A DNA stretch of 64,000 nt from Thamnaconus septentrionalis. Its lineage: Eukaryota > Chordata > Actinopteri > Tetraodontiformes > Monacanthidae. The stretch spans positions 18,851,001 to 18,915,000 of the forward strand of contig CM020506.1 of NCBI GenBank assembly GCA_009823395.1. Direction: 5' to 3'. The notes under the pieces were generated by a model. It was not told the origin of the DNA, made no database searches, and saw only the letters and a list, made by a program, of their open reading frames with translations. Each line of letters opens with the position of its first letter. The stretch's first letter is position 1. This document shows positions 12,607-25,330 of the stretch, piece by piece. Made by a program: the position numbers and the translations under genes.

Positions 12607-13080
12607 CTGAGAAGACACGAAAACACCATAACACTAGATATTAGATGACAATGTTTGCACACCCGTAGAATCACACGTATGTGGATAGTGTAGAACCAAG
12701 AGATAATACATATTTAATCATCGTTTTATCTGACAGATAAAAACTAATTGAAGTCAGGCAACAAACCGCGAAATTAAACCGTGGATCGGATCGATTGGGA
12801 CTGACCTGCAACCCTTGGGCTGCTGTGTCGCCACCTGTTTGCACCACCTCGGCTAGAGCTCTAATCTTATTTTAGCCGGCTAGCCAAACTCCTACCTTTG
12901 CTAACAAGTAAGTGTTCAGTCAGGTACCACTCAGTGACGGGCACCGACTAGTCTGTGGCAGTGCTGACCCAGTCAGCTGCTCATAAACTCGCTGCCTATA
13001 GGACGAGGCGGAGCTCCGCGATTCGTTTTACGACAGGTCACCAGCCGCAATTCTGGCTTGTTTTACGTCTCCGCGAGATA
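12607..13080 (-). promoter_or_regulatory. acy1: Probable acy1 5' UTR exon and promoter region
   Basis: The first coding exon has a good acceptor ending at 12607-12608, so it begins at 12606 with a 25-nt leader. A matching donor (TTGCAG|GTCAGT) has its exon edge at 12806, pointing to a noncoding first exon extending to higher coordinates. The sequence to about 13080 is richer in CpG than its surroundings and has no TATA box I can defend. The transcription start is inferred. Confidence 0.45.
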
Positions 13081-14217
13081 AAAACGATTTCTAATGTTTA
13101 TAAACTAAACTAAAGAATTAAAACTAATGTGTTATAGGTGGTAGTCATAGTTAGTAATTGTAAGTGTACTTGTCTTAATTCTGTATGCATTGGTATAACT
13201 GTATTGGTATACGGTGGCCGACAAGTGCACACTCGCTGCAAATGGCCAGACAATGCAAACTAACAACAGAACTACTGCAGTGCAGTTAAAGTAAAACAGG
13301 GATTTGCAGATTAAATTTCGCTGGACTTGAACCAAAGACGATGTAACACAAAACTGAAAAAATCAATACAATACAATTATGTTACACCAACATCAGAATA
13401 GCTTAGCCAATATCAATAAACACAAAACAAAGGAATGTTACATTTATAAATTATATTGTAGCAAGCTGCTGTTGGTTGTTAATGTTCTAGAATCTGTTAT
13501 GTTCCTGAATGCACCTTAAATTGGTTAGGCATGTGAATGGATGAGAGAGAAAATGGGGGCGGGACTGAGGTGAGAAAATGAGGAAGTCTGGGGAGTGAGT
13601 GTGAGTCGAGTCGGCGAGACGGAGAGCCAGAAATTGTTAGCCAAGTTTGATTATTAGTTTATGTTTGGCGTGGTTACGGCCGACAGTAACCACTGGTTAC
13701 TAACCAGGGTTTTCAAATAAAGCATTCTGTTCCCCCAAGTGCCCTCTCCTTCGCACCGACTGGCAGATCATTACACGATGTTAAGTATAAGTAGCAACGT
13801 TACTCTCAGCTGCTGACATCAAACTGTGTATACTCGCGAACGCACACAGTATTTATCACTATTGTCTGCAGCATTAAGGAAGGAAGGGATGATATAACAT
13901 ACCAATGACAGGAATCTTCTATTTTTTATCTCCAGCTGGGCCGTGTAAAAAAATCAAGTATTTCCCCTTTATTTATCATATTACTGTTTGATAACCGAAC
14001 TTTGAACTTGTTTTGCAGCGCACGTACGCTCAACCGTCGTTTTTGCCGGTTGCACACAACCAATTGGTGCCGGCGGCAAGATTGTGACGTCAGAGCCGCC
14101 ACGTCCAGCCCTTCAAAATAAAAGTGCTGGAACAGGCCGTTGTCAAACTGTTTTTGTTTTTGTTTTGTTTTTTTGTTTTTGGCTTAAAGCAAGCTGGCTC
14201 ATTTTTTTTAATATTAT
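13081..14217. other. Intergenic DNA between abhd14a and acy1; possible solo LTR
   Basis: 13495-13775 starts TGTTATG, contains a late AATAAA (about 13715) and ends ...CATTACA, which is the layout of a solo retroviral-type LTR. I could not find a convincing target duplication (TGTTA at 13495 and 13780 does not leave standard LTR ends), so this is tentative. No gene is seen. Confidence 0.3.
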
Positions 14218-14599
14218 ATGTTTTGTCTTGGGCGACACGGTGGCGCAGTGGTTAGCGCTGCCGCCTCACAGCAAGAAGGTCGTGGGTTCGATTCTGGGGC
14301 CTGGGCCTGGGACCTTTCTGTGTGGAGTTTGCATGTTCTCTCCGGGTACTCTGGCTTCCTCCCACACTCCAAAAACATGCATGTGAGGTCAATTGAATAT
14401 TCTAAATTGTCCGTAGGTGTGCATGTGAGTGTGAATGGTTGTTTGTTTCTATGTGGCCCTGCGATGAACTGGTGACTTGTCCAGGGTGTCACCCTGCTTT
14501 CGCCCTAAGACAGCTGGGATAAGCTCCAGCAGACCCCCGTGACCCTGAATTGGAATAAGCGGGTATAGAAGATGGATGGATGGATGGATGTTTTGTCTT
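14218..14599 (+). mobile_element. tRNA-derived SINE, copy 2 (plus strand), intact ends
   Basis: The body is 14230-14587: GGGCGACACGGTGGCGCAG head, A box TGGCGCAGTGGTTAGCGC, B box GGTTCGATTC, and an internal region shared with copy 1, ending in (GATG)n. Perfect 12-bp target duplications ATGTTTTGTCTT lie at 14218-14229 and 14588-14599. The perfect duplication suggests a fairly recent insertion. It sits between abhd14a and acy1. Confidence 0.93.
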
Positions 14600-15548
14600 A
14601 TTTATTTAGAAGATACATTTATTTTTTAATTCACCCATCTTCTTTCTCCATGGCCCATCAGCATATGGCTATCAATCAACGTTTATTTTGCAAACTTGAT
14701 GTAGAAAAGTTAAAGCACAACCAGCCCTACTTGTTCTTCAGTCTCTCAACAACAAATCATTGAGGCCAACAAGACAGATGCCAAAAGTGCGACAAGAGGT
14801 CACACCCATGTAATGGGCTAGAAGTCAGTTCATCACAGGGCACTAGTCATAATAATATACAAAAATAAAAACGAGGTACTCCATCATGGGTCTCTTTTTT
14901 TTAATTCAGCATGTACATATTCTTGAAAATGTTTTTGCATGATTGTCCAAACTTTTGGCAAATATATTACATACAACCTCGTCATCACTGTACAAATAAA
15001 GATTGTTGTTGCTGTGGTTGATAATTTTTTTCAAATTTTTATGGACTTTATTTTATAATTTATTTATTTTTTTACACATTTTTAGTATTATTTGTAATTG
15101 GCTGGTTATTTTTTGTGGAAAGCTGGAATGGTAAAACTTTATAAACAAATGTACTGTTAAAGTTTGATGGGATCACATAGTTTGCATCTACTTGTACATA
15201 TTTACAGTGATCAAATATCACCCACAAAAAATGGTACTGGTGAAATAAACGCATTCAACGTTTAACATGCAAAGGCAGACATAACTACAGAGCAAATCAC
15301 ACAACTATACAAGTCATTAGCAACTTAAAATAAAATAAAGTGAACTTGTCTGCATTTTAGAACATCACCTCATTATTTTATATGCCAAGTCTACTCTCTT
15401 GCTATTTCTTTATTTGGGGATGCAGATATGAAATTAATTGTAGCATGTCTATGTTTTAGCAACACAAATACTTAACCACTTATTTGCCCATTTTATTTAT
15501 TTGTGACAAAACAAATTAAAGATCCTCTTCATTTCTGCTGTACACGTC
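14600..15548 (-). other. Probable abhd14a 3' UTR and intergenic DNA
   Basis: AATAAA occurs on the minus strand at 15492-15497, only about 52 nt past the abhd14a stop, and further candidates lie beyond it. The remainder is AT-rich without coding potential. Confidence 0.4.
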
Positions 15549-17800
15549 TCACTTTAGTTTGCTGAGGAAGTCAAGCAATCCCTGGTGAAACTCTTTGGGT
15601 TTATCCATGTAGCAAGCATGACGAGCTCCATCCAACTTTAGCACAAAGTGATGTGGAAGCTGTATCAGGTTCTTGTGGGACTGGGCTCCCAGATTTGTGT
15701 CCAAGGCTCCAAACACAATTAGAGTGGGAGTCTAGAAAGAGCACAAACAAACAAATTGATGATTATTTCACACTGCAATACACAGAAATCAAAATGCAAC
15801 AGTTAAAAAAAGCTGAAAGCCAAAAGTTAAAAATCTGACAGCAATGACAGCTGCTGTTAATCACTTGATTTTATTTTAACAATCACTGTTTAAGCTTGTT
15901 TGAAGCAGCTGTGCAGTAAACCATCACAATAAAACATAACACTGTTGTAAATCTAGACACATTTTCGGGGAAAAAGTTATCGAACCAGTAATGTGGACAG
16001 ATCCAAAACTGAGGTTTAGTGTATTCGATGTCAGAGCGCCCCCAAGTGCCTTTACCAGGTAATTTACTATGTACAAAAAATCGATTTTAAAGCAAATATT
16101 ATTCACACACAACTCCAACAGATAGGTAATTTCTTTTTTTTTTTTATATGAAAACTAATCATGAAGGTGTGGCTTATATTTTGTCATTCATCCCCTCTCC
16201 TGACTCTACTCACCGGGATGCCGTGGTACTGCTGAGCAGTGTAACTTCGGGTACCGACTGGTGCTATGGGTATGAAGCCATGTAACTGAGCGTGATTCTT
16301 CACAAGAAAGGGGATTGAGTAATGGCCACTCATGGAGGGGCTCAAGAGCACTGCTCCCCTAACTCCCAAAGACTCCATGAACCTTGAGAGGAGGTCCACG
16401 CGATTCTGGTCGGACTTCAACGCCTCAGAGTCTGGTGATTTTCCATAACCTTCAAGGAAAATAATAATTTTGGTTTAATAAATGTCCCCTTTTAAACTTA
16501 ATATTGCATAAATCGAAAAGAAAGCTCAATTTGCTACTGGAGACTGTTAATGTTTATCCAAATCAAAGCTTTGTGCTGGTTAAAAAATGCTGACTAGCAT
16601 TTCAAAAACTTATTTTTTCATGATTTATATGAGAGTTAAAAATCCAACCAAAAGGTTTGAGTATAAGAGTATAGGAGTCCCTACTACTGATAACTTTTAC
16701 ATTTGGAGCCATATCTGATGTATGTGTGCGTTGCCATGTAATTTCCTGATTGCCACAGTAGGTGGCGCTTGGGTCAAATGGTGTGGGAATTTATTTACGG
16801 CAAGAGGAAGAGGTAATGAGAGGGACAAGTGTGCCGATTGTTTTTTGACCGCCATTTAGTGGTCAACTTTGAGCCCTTTTTTGTTTTGTTTTCTTGTAAG
16901 TTATTATTATATAGGTGTGTGTAGACATGTGGAAGGACTGCATTGTGCAACAGGCCATTGGGTGTAAATAAATAAGTTTAACCGGACAGACGTTTGATTC
17001 ATTCGTGGAGCCGCCACAGATGAACAATGTACAGATGTACAATGATCTTGTACAATATTGAAGCATATGGGGGTTTTGTCTTAGAGGTTAACATTTGCAG
17101 TGTGTATATCACTGCATTTTAATTGCCATGACTTAATTACCAGGATAAAAAAAAACTGTAAAGATTACAGTGGCAGCTAATAACAATGTTATCTGGAATA
17201 ATCAGTGTTCCCCTACCAGGCAGGTCCATTGCCAAGGCTTGATATCCATTGACTGCCAGTATAGCCATTGTACCAAGCTCTTCCCAGGTTTTGGATGTGA
17301 AGGCCTGTCCATGCAGAAGGACCACTTGTAGCCTGCAGAATGAAACAATTTATTTTTCATTTACTTAAAATTAACTCAAAATATCCTAAGTTGCCTAAAG
17401 ATAAACAGCACTCAGCTACTGTTAGGAGATTCCCCTTTCTCTTGGGAGGAATTGTACTCTCTTGTCTAAAAAGTTTAAGTCTGTTATTTCAAAGAAAACC
17501 TCCTAATCGGACAAATGTTCATTTCATCTATCATTACCTTGGAAGTATCTGTCGTCCTGTTGCATCTACCGGTAGGGCCTCCCTGAAGAATAGTGGAGGG
17601 TCCCCAGGTAGCTGTCCAGTGCGAATGGACACATTGGTGGTTGAAAGTAGAGGTGGTGAAGTGGCGGTCAGTGACATTTTTTGAGCCTCCAGAGAAGGTT
17701 CCATGCTCCCCTGGCGAATGGATGGCAGGAGCAGGTAGAGCAGTACCGTGGCCACAAACACCAGGCCCAGGACAACAAGGCGATTACGGAAGAAATTCAT
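15549..17800 (-). CDS. abhd14a: Alpha/beta hydrolase domain-containing protein 14A
   Basis: Small single-pass alpha/beta hydrolase. Coding exons: 17800-17538, 17332-17217, 16449-16214, 15731-15549, summing to 798 nt, or 265 aa (human 271). All introns are GT-AG and in phase. An N-terminal hydrophobic segment at residues 8-26 predicts a type II membrane anchor. The hydrolase fold carries VVLLHGQAF (oxyanion strand), the nucleophile elbow SPSMSGHY (Ser165), GALD (Asp216) and DGARHACY (His243), so a full catalytic triad appears present. The physiological substrate of the family is not established as far as I know. The start MNFFRNR precedes the membrane segment and lies just after an acceptor, so the 5' UTR is split. 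It lies upstream of and tandem to acy1. Confidence 0.93.
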
Positions 17801-17869
17801 CTCATCAAGGTGATCTAGTAAAAAAAAATAAATGGCAGAGCATCTCTCGACTTCAACATTTATTATTAT

Positions 17870-18729
17870 AGTTCAACCAGGGCTCTCAAGTGTCACGCAT
17901 TGAGCGTGACAGTCACTCTTTTGGGCCTTTTGTCACGCACTCCCGCCACACATTGTATTTCTCACGATGGAAAAAAAATACATAAATATATGTATAACAT
18001 ATATACATGCCGCTCTCGCTACGGAACCGGCAGGAATCGAGCACGTCTCCCATTAGAGCGCCTGTGTCAGTACCGTCAGTCATCAAAAGAAAGTTGTTTT
18101 TGTTTGGTTATGGTGTAGCCAATCAGAAACAGAAGCACTACTGTATCTGGGTAAATCTTAACGCAACAACCAATGAAAAAAGCACTTCTGCGACAACCGC
18201 CGGCATTCCCTGGAAGTTTTATTTTCTTTGGAAATTACGACTTGATCATGAGTAACGAGCATCACAGAGACCACCGGAGTATGCGAACAGAGCAAGTCAT
18301 AAACACTCACATAATATACCTGCTGCTGAAATGGTGTTTACGTTTAGTAAACGTCGTCGTTTACAAAATTAACACTGCTGTTTTCTTAGGTCACTTTTAA
18401 AAATAATGTCATATTTTATGATCATAATCCTTGCCACGGATGCATTAATCATTGCATATGACCTTGAAAATGGCAGGACTTGAGCCGAACTGTTCTAAGT
18501 GGGAGCCAACAACACAGATTATTACCGAGTCCAAAAAGGCCACAAACACTTATACCAAACAACACAAGTCATAGTCACTCAGTCACTCACTCATATTCAA
18601 TACACAGAAATTCAATAAAGATGGTCTACTCGGTTTAATTGTCGGTGCCTAGTGTCATACTTCTGTAAGCCTTGAGCAGTTGGGTGTCACTCTGGTCTGC
18701 ATTCAAAACTTGAGAGCCCTGATTCAATA
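17870..18729. mobile_element. hAT-like element with perfect 14-bp terminal inverted repeats
   Basis: CAGGGCTCTCAAGT (17878-17891) is exactly inverted at ACTTGAGAGCCCTG (18708-18721), enclosing 844 bp. The flanking 8-mers AGTTCAAC and ATTCAATA share only a TTCAA core, so the target duplication is decayed. No transposase is intact. It lies in the 5' intron of abhd14a, between the coding first exon and the likely noncoding exon. Confidence 0.8.
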
Positions 18730-19155
18730 ATTATTCCAACTGGTAGGATCATCAACATATCATATAGTATTTTCTTCAGCAAGAACAGAAATTTACTGTC
18801 ACATAAAGTAAAACTGCCAACGTCGTTTAAGTCACACTACTCCTGACGTTGACTCTGACACAATGCACGTTTATTGTTGGTTCAATTTGTAATATACACC
18901 AGTTTATAATAAAAGATGAAATTTGGCCCTCCGGGTAAACATAATGAGTCAGTATAAGGACATGACATCGAACTTACCAGACGAAAGTTAAAAGGCAATA
19001 CTAGCTTGCTGCAGTGTAACGACAGTCAATCGTGCATCGGCATTAATATACAGAACATGCAGCCATTCACATTTCCTACAGCTAGCCAGCAGGACATTCC
19101 CCCCCGCATAACAGAGGGCTAGGAGTATTAGCTACAGAACCACCGACGAACATAC

Positions 19156-19250
19156 CGTGACAGAAGAGACAGGTGCTTTGACGCTCACTGACAGAAAGAC
19201 GGGGCTCTTGCCTGCTTCACCGCCATGTCCTCTGATGTGCTTGTTAAGAG
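19156..19250 (-). promoter_or_regulatory. abhd14a: Probable noncoding first exon of abhd14a
   Basis: A donor CACG|GTATGTTCG on the minus strand has its exon edge at 19156. It pairs with the acceptor (TTTACTAG) just before the coding exon. The upper limit and transcription start are guesses from base composition. Confidence 0.4.
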
Positions 19251-22200
19251 AAACAGGGTTTTGTTACTGGAAAGCTGCCAGAGATGATAAAAGAAAAAGA
19301 AAAAAAGAAATACTGCTACTGTTGCTAGTTTGTTTTTCCCAAACTGAGGTGCAAAAACAACCAATATTTACGGCTATTCCCTTAGAAACTACAGTTCGGT
19401 GAAGTATAAAAAATAATTTTGCGCAAGACCAGAAATTTGACGATTTTTCTAATGAATGGTTGTGAGTCAAGTCTGCCGCGATCTTCCGTGCCTGTTTCTG
19501 ATCGGAACATATTCGAAGCTGCACACAACAATATTAAGCGGTCATAGCGCCAACGCGTCATTTCCTGTGGATACAGCCGTCAACAAATGACGCTCAGTAT
19601 TGCAAATCAGATTTTTAAAGAAGTTATACAATTATATGTTTGTATGCTTGTCACACTGTTTATAAATAAGCTACATCAACTCTGACGATTCTGCCCTGAG
19701 AAAAAACATTAAGGCCACTTATGACAAAAGGCAATGAACTCACAATATTAAGATGGCCTGTAAAATCAGGAAAGATATTAAAGCGAACACATGAACTAAA
19801 ATAAGCGATATTTAATAGCTCACTAAAATTACTACGACTACTACTACTACTACGACAACTAATAATAATAATGATGATAATAGTAATACCTCAGACTTTA
19901 TTTCTCTTCTGTTGTATTTGTTGTATCTTGTGGAAAGTAACCCATACATTCCAAACGTACAACACAAAAAAAGCACATCAAAGTTCAAATGTTTTTATAT
20001 ACTTTTTTTTTTTTTGCACAAGTAAACCAGAGTTTTTATATGAATGGTATCCTGAAATGAAAATACATTATTTAAAAAAACGGCACCCAGGGAAAACACA
20101 TTCAAATTTCTAATTAAATAATAAATTCTCAGATTTATCAAGAAAAAAAGGCTTCATACGACATCTCATCATGTACAAAACACTTGGCTTGTTTCCATAT
20201 TTAAAATTGTTGCAATACATTCTCAAAGAAAACACTTAATTTATGGTTATTTATGGCAATATTCTAGCTAACAAAAATTTTAGTCGTTAAAGAATTGCTC
20301 ATTTTACTCCATGTTACAGAAAGTAGCAGTTAGTTTTTCCTTCTTTCCTTAAAAACCGCTATATTTCTATGAGACTTGACCAATGCTTGAAAAAGAAAAC
20401 TTCAACAGTAAAACCATCAATATGTTATAACTCAGTTCAGAAAAAGCATGTCTGAAACATAACTGCATGTTCTAAAAACAATAGTATTAAATTATGGCAT
20501 CGAATGCAGAAAATCTAAAAGCAGTTTTGCCCTACAATAGAATGCAGTGATCCTTTAAACCAAACCCGCAATGGATTTATTGGCTGTGATCTGTTTTTCT
20601 TTAATATGACAATTGACCGAATGGACAAAATGGCAATCTGTCATATTTTTTCACTGTAACTGACTTAAAACCACAGACACATGTACTGAGCACATTTAGA
20701 CAAAATTCACAGACAAATTCTAACGTGACACAGGAAAGGGGGTTAACAATATATCGTACTGAAATGTACTAAAGGTAAGACTTAAGGCTTCAGTCTGCAA
20801 CAATAGCACATTATTTCAACTTTGATCAGAGTGAGTCATAAAGGAAATTACAAAAAAATGTTAAAGTGCAATATTTAAAACCATCTTTGCAGCACTCATA
20901 AAATGGTCTGTTGCAATACATCTGTTAGTGAGACATTTCATCATAAACAGCAAAGCTTCCCCTGAAGAAACTTATTCCAGGTAGCTGAATACTTTGTGGA
21001 GCAATAGTAGAGAATCAATTGTAAAACCTACCATGCAAATTATGAAACTACTTATGGTAATCAACTCGCATGAACTGAGAAAAGACCCAGTGAAATAAGA
21101 CAGAGATAAAGCCACAGTATTTCCTATTAACACAGCATCTCTGACAGGAACCCTGCCACAAACTGCTGTTCGCAAGTCAAACCTGAAACTAAAACAAACA
21201 CTATTTCAAAGGCTGGATGATATAAGTACAAAAGCTAAGTACCTTTGTAATGAAAACAGCAATTTCAAAAAGAGCCCCTAGATTTGCCTGTAAGCAAACT
21301 CCAAACAAGATTTTTTTTCCTCATAAAATTAAAATATCTGAAGGAGAATAATCGTGAAATTTACATGTTTTTTTGTTTTTTTTTAGCTTACAGTTCCTTG
21401 TTATTCTTAGTTAGGTTTTACATTTACAATGACAGACTGTGATAAACCTCTTATCAGTGAGGAGTAAAGATTTGGTTGGTAAATTTGGACGGTAAATTCA
21501 GTTAAAAGTTGCAACATTCCCTTCTTAAAACCTGCCTTTTTTATTGTTTGTTTGTTGTCACAGTGATACTCATGTGAATGACATGACACTTAACTCACCA
21601 TCTTGTACCATATACATATATTTGGCTTCTTTAAAAAAAAAAAAAAAAAAAAAGTTGGCATAGGGATTTAATATTAAGCACCGTCCAGCAGAAGATTGAG
21701 ATGAAATTCACAATAATTACAACTTGTAAACAAAGTCGAGCGAACCATACAAAGTACACTTTGTGGCCAAGTTAAGGCACATTTTTTTCAACTGCAGAGG
21801 CAGGTCCAGCCAAGAAACTCAATTTATCATCTTCAGGTGTGATTAAAGCCACTTATTCTGTTCACGAGGCATTTTACAATCCTGACTCTTACATTTCTGG
21901 TAATAAAAACTTTTTTTATGTTGCGTTTTGTGATAAAATGAGGTGAACTCAGAACTCGAGAACAGAACTCCAGACTACCAAGGCAGTCATATGACAACAA
22001 CTGGTTTTGTCAAGCTGCTGGGCATCTCACATGTACCTCTTATGCTCTGCGTCCTCAGACCTTGCTTCATGCCATTACTGCTGCAGAGAAAAATAATAAA
22101 AAGTGAGATCAAACGCCTTAAAATAAAGGCAACGTCTCTTATCTGGATCTCATTGTACAACAGTACAATGGAAGATGGATATATAAAGCAAGCGTAAAAA

Positions 22201-22984
22201 AGAAATCAACTCGTGAATGAAAGACAATGAGAACTTAGGATAATAATGGATGAGTTTTGGCCTGAATTATACCTTTGTGTTGCACTACAGGATGAGCAGA
22301 CCACTGACACCAAACACTTCCCGACACCGCAGTCCCTGTCACAACTCTACAGAAACGTAAGAGCAGGCAAAAACAACAGAGATCGCTTGGCTTGTTTGGC
22401 AAACATTTCTGTGCCAAGCACCATCATAAAACAGAGCAGGAGAATCTGACCGAGCAAGTTCAAAAAGATTTCAATCCGTGTGACTCCTGCGCAAAAACTC
22501 TGCCATCCTTTAACCCTCTGGTGCCACATTCTTCATCCCTTTCATGAGGAAGGCACAACAAAGCATCAGCCTTGGCATAAAGCTAAAACCCAGTCTTTTC
22601 ATAGAGGGATGCAAACAGAGGGTTAAATGCGTATTTGTCTAGAGACCTATGTAGCTTTGAGGATAATTAATCATAGGACCGCCTCCTGCCATACAGACAC
22701 CCATTTACAGAACAGAAGTCTAAATGATCACAGAAACAGGTTCAACGGGAAAGGTTCCGCATGGAGCAGATACACAAGTGTAAACCAGTTCAAGTTCCGT
22801 GCATCAGTTTAAAAACCACTGAATATTCTGCAATGGAAGTCTCACAGTCAAAACCAGGATCTCTGCTGAAAACGCTGATTTCTGCTGGCAGTGAATCAGA
22901 ATTATGAGAATGCGGCGCACTATTAAACACTCGACAATTTCCTTCTTGAAGGTTGACAGCAGCAGTGAATTATTTTTGAACTTC
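19251..22984 (-). other. hyal2 3' UTR and intergenic DNA
   Basis: AT-rich, with poly(T)/poly(A) tracts (about 20006, 21633) and several minus-strand AATAAA candidates. No gene is recognised. Part of the higher-coordinate end must be hyal2 3' UTR, but its length cannot be fixed from sequence. ABHD14B, which neighbours ABHD14A in human, is not visible here. Confidence 0.45.
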
Positions 22985-24647
22985 TCAGGTTCCTCCGTGC
23001 AGCAGAAAGAGGAGCCCGAATGGAAGTAATAAGCAAAGCGTCCAAGTCCCAAAGACAGAGGGGGCTCTATTCTGTCCTCTTTCTTTCTGAGCACAGGCCT
23101 CGCCCCTGTATCCACTGTAGCACTGGCACTGGAAGTGTGCGCGGAAAAGAGCCAGCTCGGCTTTGCCAGGTACGCCTGTAACCCTCAGCTGGCCACCGTG
23201 ACTGGTGATGCTGTGTGTTTGGGGGCTGAGGTGTAGGTACACATCTTTGTCTGCGATTTTGCGCAGACAGCGGCCGTGATTCTTACACATGACCTGACTG
23301 CACTGTTGGGCAGCTGTAGACACGTTGAGGAGATATCGGCCCAGCGCTCCTTGAAGGTAATCGTTTAGGGCAGAGCACCTGAGCTGCGGAGGGGAGGGGG
23401 GCAAAACAACAGGGCTGTTAGCCCAAAAACACTGAGACTTGACCGTTAGCAAGCACAGCTGCATGATACTTACACGGCTGTTTGCATAGGACGTGTCCCC
23501 CCAGAAGATAACACCTGCGGCTCCCAGTGCAACGCTCTCACCAATGGTGGAGACAAGATCAGTCTGCAAAACATTAGTTCAAACAACGAGTGACATATTT
23601 GCCCTGGTTGGGGTAAAATAAACAATTATAAATGACAGTTTTTATTTGGGAAAATTCAGATTTAATACACAGGTATACTTGTCAACTAACCTCAGTTAGG
23701 AAGGTATTCTGATTGATGTAGGTTGGCCGGGTGTAAACGAACACAGGGCGAGCTAATCCGTCGCCGACAGACGCCAGCCGCATCGCCTCCTGAACCCGGT
23801 TCCGCACAAAGAGGCGCCCGTAATTTGTCGAGCGCAGCACAATATCCATGTATATGGAGGGGAAGAAGGCCGTACACTCCATCCACAACCAGTTCAGTTG
23901 GTTGTTGCGGATCAGCTCCAGGGCAGGACAGCGGCCCGTGTAGTTCTTCAGGTCACTCTTATAGTCGTGGTTGTAGCAATCTGGGAACAGGTAGAAGCCC
24001 CACAGCTGGTTGGGCCTCAAATTCTTGGCGAGTTTCAAAGTCTCCAGCATGAATTTCTGTGCCGAGAGCTCAAATTCCTGCTGGGCAACCTTCCCTACTT
24101 GCTCTGGGGTCCAGTTGAGGTTCTTGTCGGCCAAGATTTCACGGGATTTACTCCGGTAGACGTCCTTCACATCCCAGTTGCGGATCCACAGTGGGCGCCA
24201 CTCCTCCCAATCTATAACTGCAAGCCCTTTGGCCTCTGGCTCGCGGATGTATTTTTGCACACCTTCCGGCATCTTTTCAAAGTGCTCAGCGAGGCTGGCG
24301 AGTTGCGGAAGGCCTCCGTTGACCGCGGTGCCATCGCGCTCATAGTAAGGATACAAGCCGAGGCGCTCCTTGTAGAAAATGGTCAGGTTCTGGCGGACAA
24401 AGCCCTCGTTCGGGGTCGCAATGATGTCAAAGTGGTCTAAATATAAGGTCACGCTATGTCGTGGGGTGCAGTCTTCAGTCGGGGCATTCCATGCAAGAAG
24501 AAGTGGCTTCTGGGAATAAAGTGGCCCCATTGCCTGCTTTAGATCTGCTGAGCACAGAAGAGTCCACGATATTAACAGAGTGAGGAGGAACCAGGGCAGG
24601 CGGCCAGCTGTGGAGCAGCGAGAGTGGATACCAGCCTCCATGGTCAC
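22985..24647 (-). CDS. hyal2: Hyaluronidase-2, GPI-anchored
   Basis: Cell-surface glycosyl hydrolase family 56 enzyme that cleaves hyaluronan. Coding exons: 24647-23691, 23563-23474, 23383-22985, summing to 1446 nt, or 481 aa (human HYAL2 473). Introns are GT-AG and phase 0. Order of features: signal peptide (hydrophobic about 19-33); catalytic domain with VIDWEEW, where Asp146 and Glu148 form the DxE acid pair; YxNQNTFLTE and GVIFWGD motifs; a Cys-rich EGF-like C-terminal region (CKNHGRC, CQCYSGYRGEAC); and a final hydrophobic tail ending LLFLLHGGT that fits a GPI signal. The position next to tusc2 and rassf1 supports HYAL2 rather than another paralogue. The CDS exon begins at 24670 after an acceptor, so the 5' UTR is spliced. 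The ATG at 24647 is followed in frame by MEAG; starting two codons later would change nothing of note. Confidence 0.94.
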
Positions 24648-24670
24648 TGCTCTCCTTCTCTCCTCTCACA

Positions 24671-25330
24671 CTGCAACAGAAGGGGGGGAGAGCTTTTCAT
24701 AAAACAGGCATAATGAGCAGAGGTAATCAAACAAAAATGCAGGGGGTTTCAACACTATGGGGGAAAATGTAAAAGTTCAGAGCCAGTATTTTATGCTAGC
24801 TCCCGGATTGTCAGCCAATTTCCTCTTTGGCGTTGCCTTAAACTTTTCTCTTTTTTCTTTGCTCAATAAACCAGCACGTTTTATCTTACGTCAAGAACCT
24901 GTAGCCTTGGTAGAAACTTTCTCCAACGGGTTACCTCACCCGTTTCCCCGAACTACACCAGTCAACGCTACTTTCGCCGAATGCGCGCTGTCCCGAAGTT
25001 TCATTGAAACGGAGCGGCGTGCTAAGCTACGCTAGCATTGCATGACTACCCTCCCTGCCCAGCCTGACCTGTTCCGATGAGGCCGGGGACGGCGGCTTGC
25101 TCCACTTATGCAACAGTCGGAAAGTCTGCTTTTCCACTGCCCTGCCATGTGAATGGTAAAAGTTTTTTCCCCACACTCAATCCATGTTGAAGATGAAAAA
25201 CTCCATCGGCTGAGGAAGGGGACCAGGCACTATGGCAGGAAAGGTGCTGACCACAGGAATATTGATGGGGGGCGATGGGAGGCGGGGCGATGGGAGGCGG
25301 GGCCATGAAAGAATAAAATCCAGATATTTA
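24671..25330 (-). promoter_or_regulatory. hyal2: Candidate hyal2 promoter and 5' UTR region
   Basis: Upstream of the coding-exon acceptor, CpG content rises around 24950-25100. A GC-box-like repeated unit GGGAGGCGGGGC(G/C)ATG lies at 25275-25305. No TATA box was recognised. Promoter status is inferred from position and composition. Confidence 0.35.

Noticed and set aside
13495..13775. Confident LTR retrotransposon call
   Set aside because: TG...CA ends and an AATAAA are suggestive, but no valid target duplication or internal region was found, so it is kept only as a tentative note.
14240..14300. tRNA gene suggested by A and B boxes
   Set aside because: Embedded in a longer SINE with target duplications; no cloverleaf or anticodon arm is maintained.
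23898..24440. 180-codon plus-strand frame opposite hyal2
   Set aside because: Antisense of the large hyal2 exon; no independent motif or splice context.
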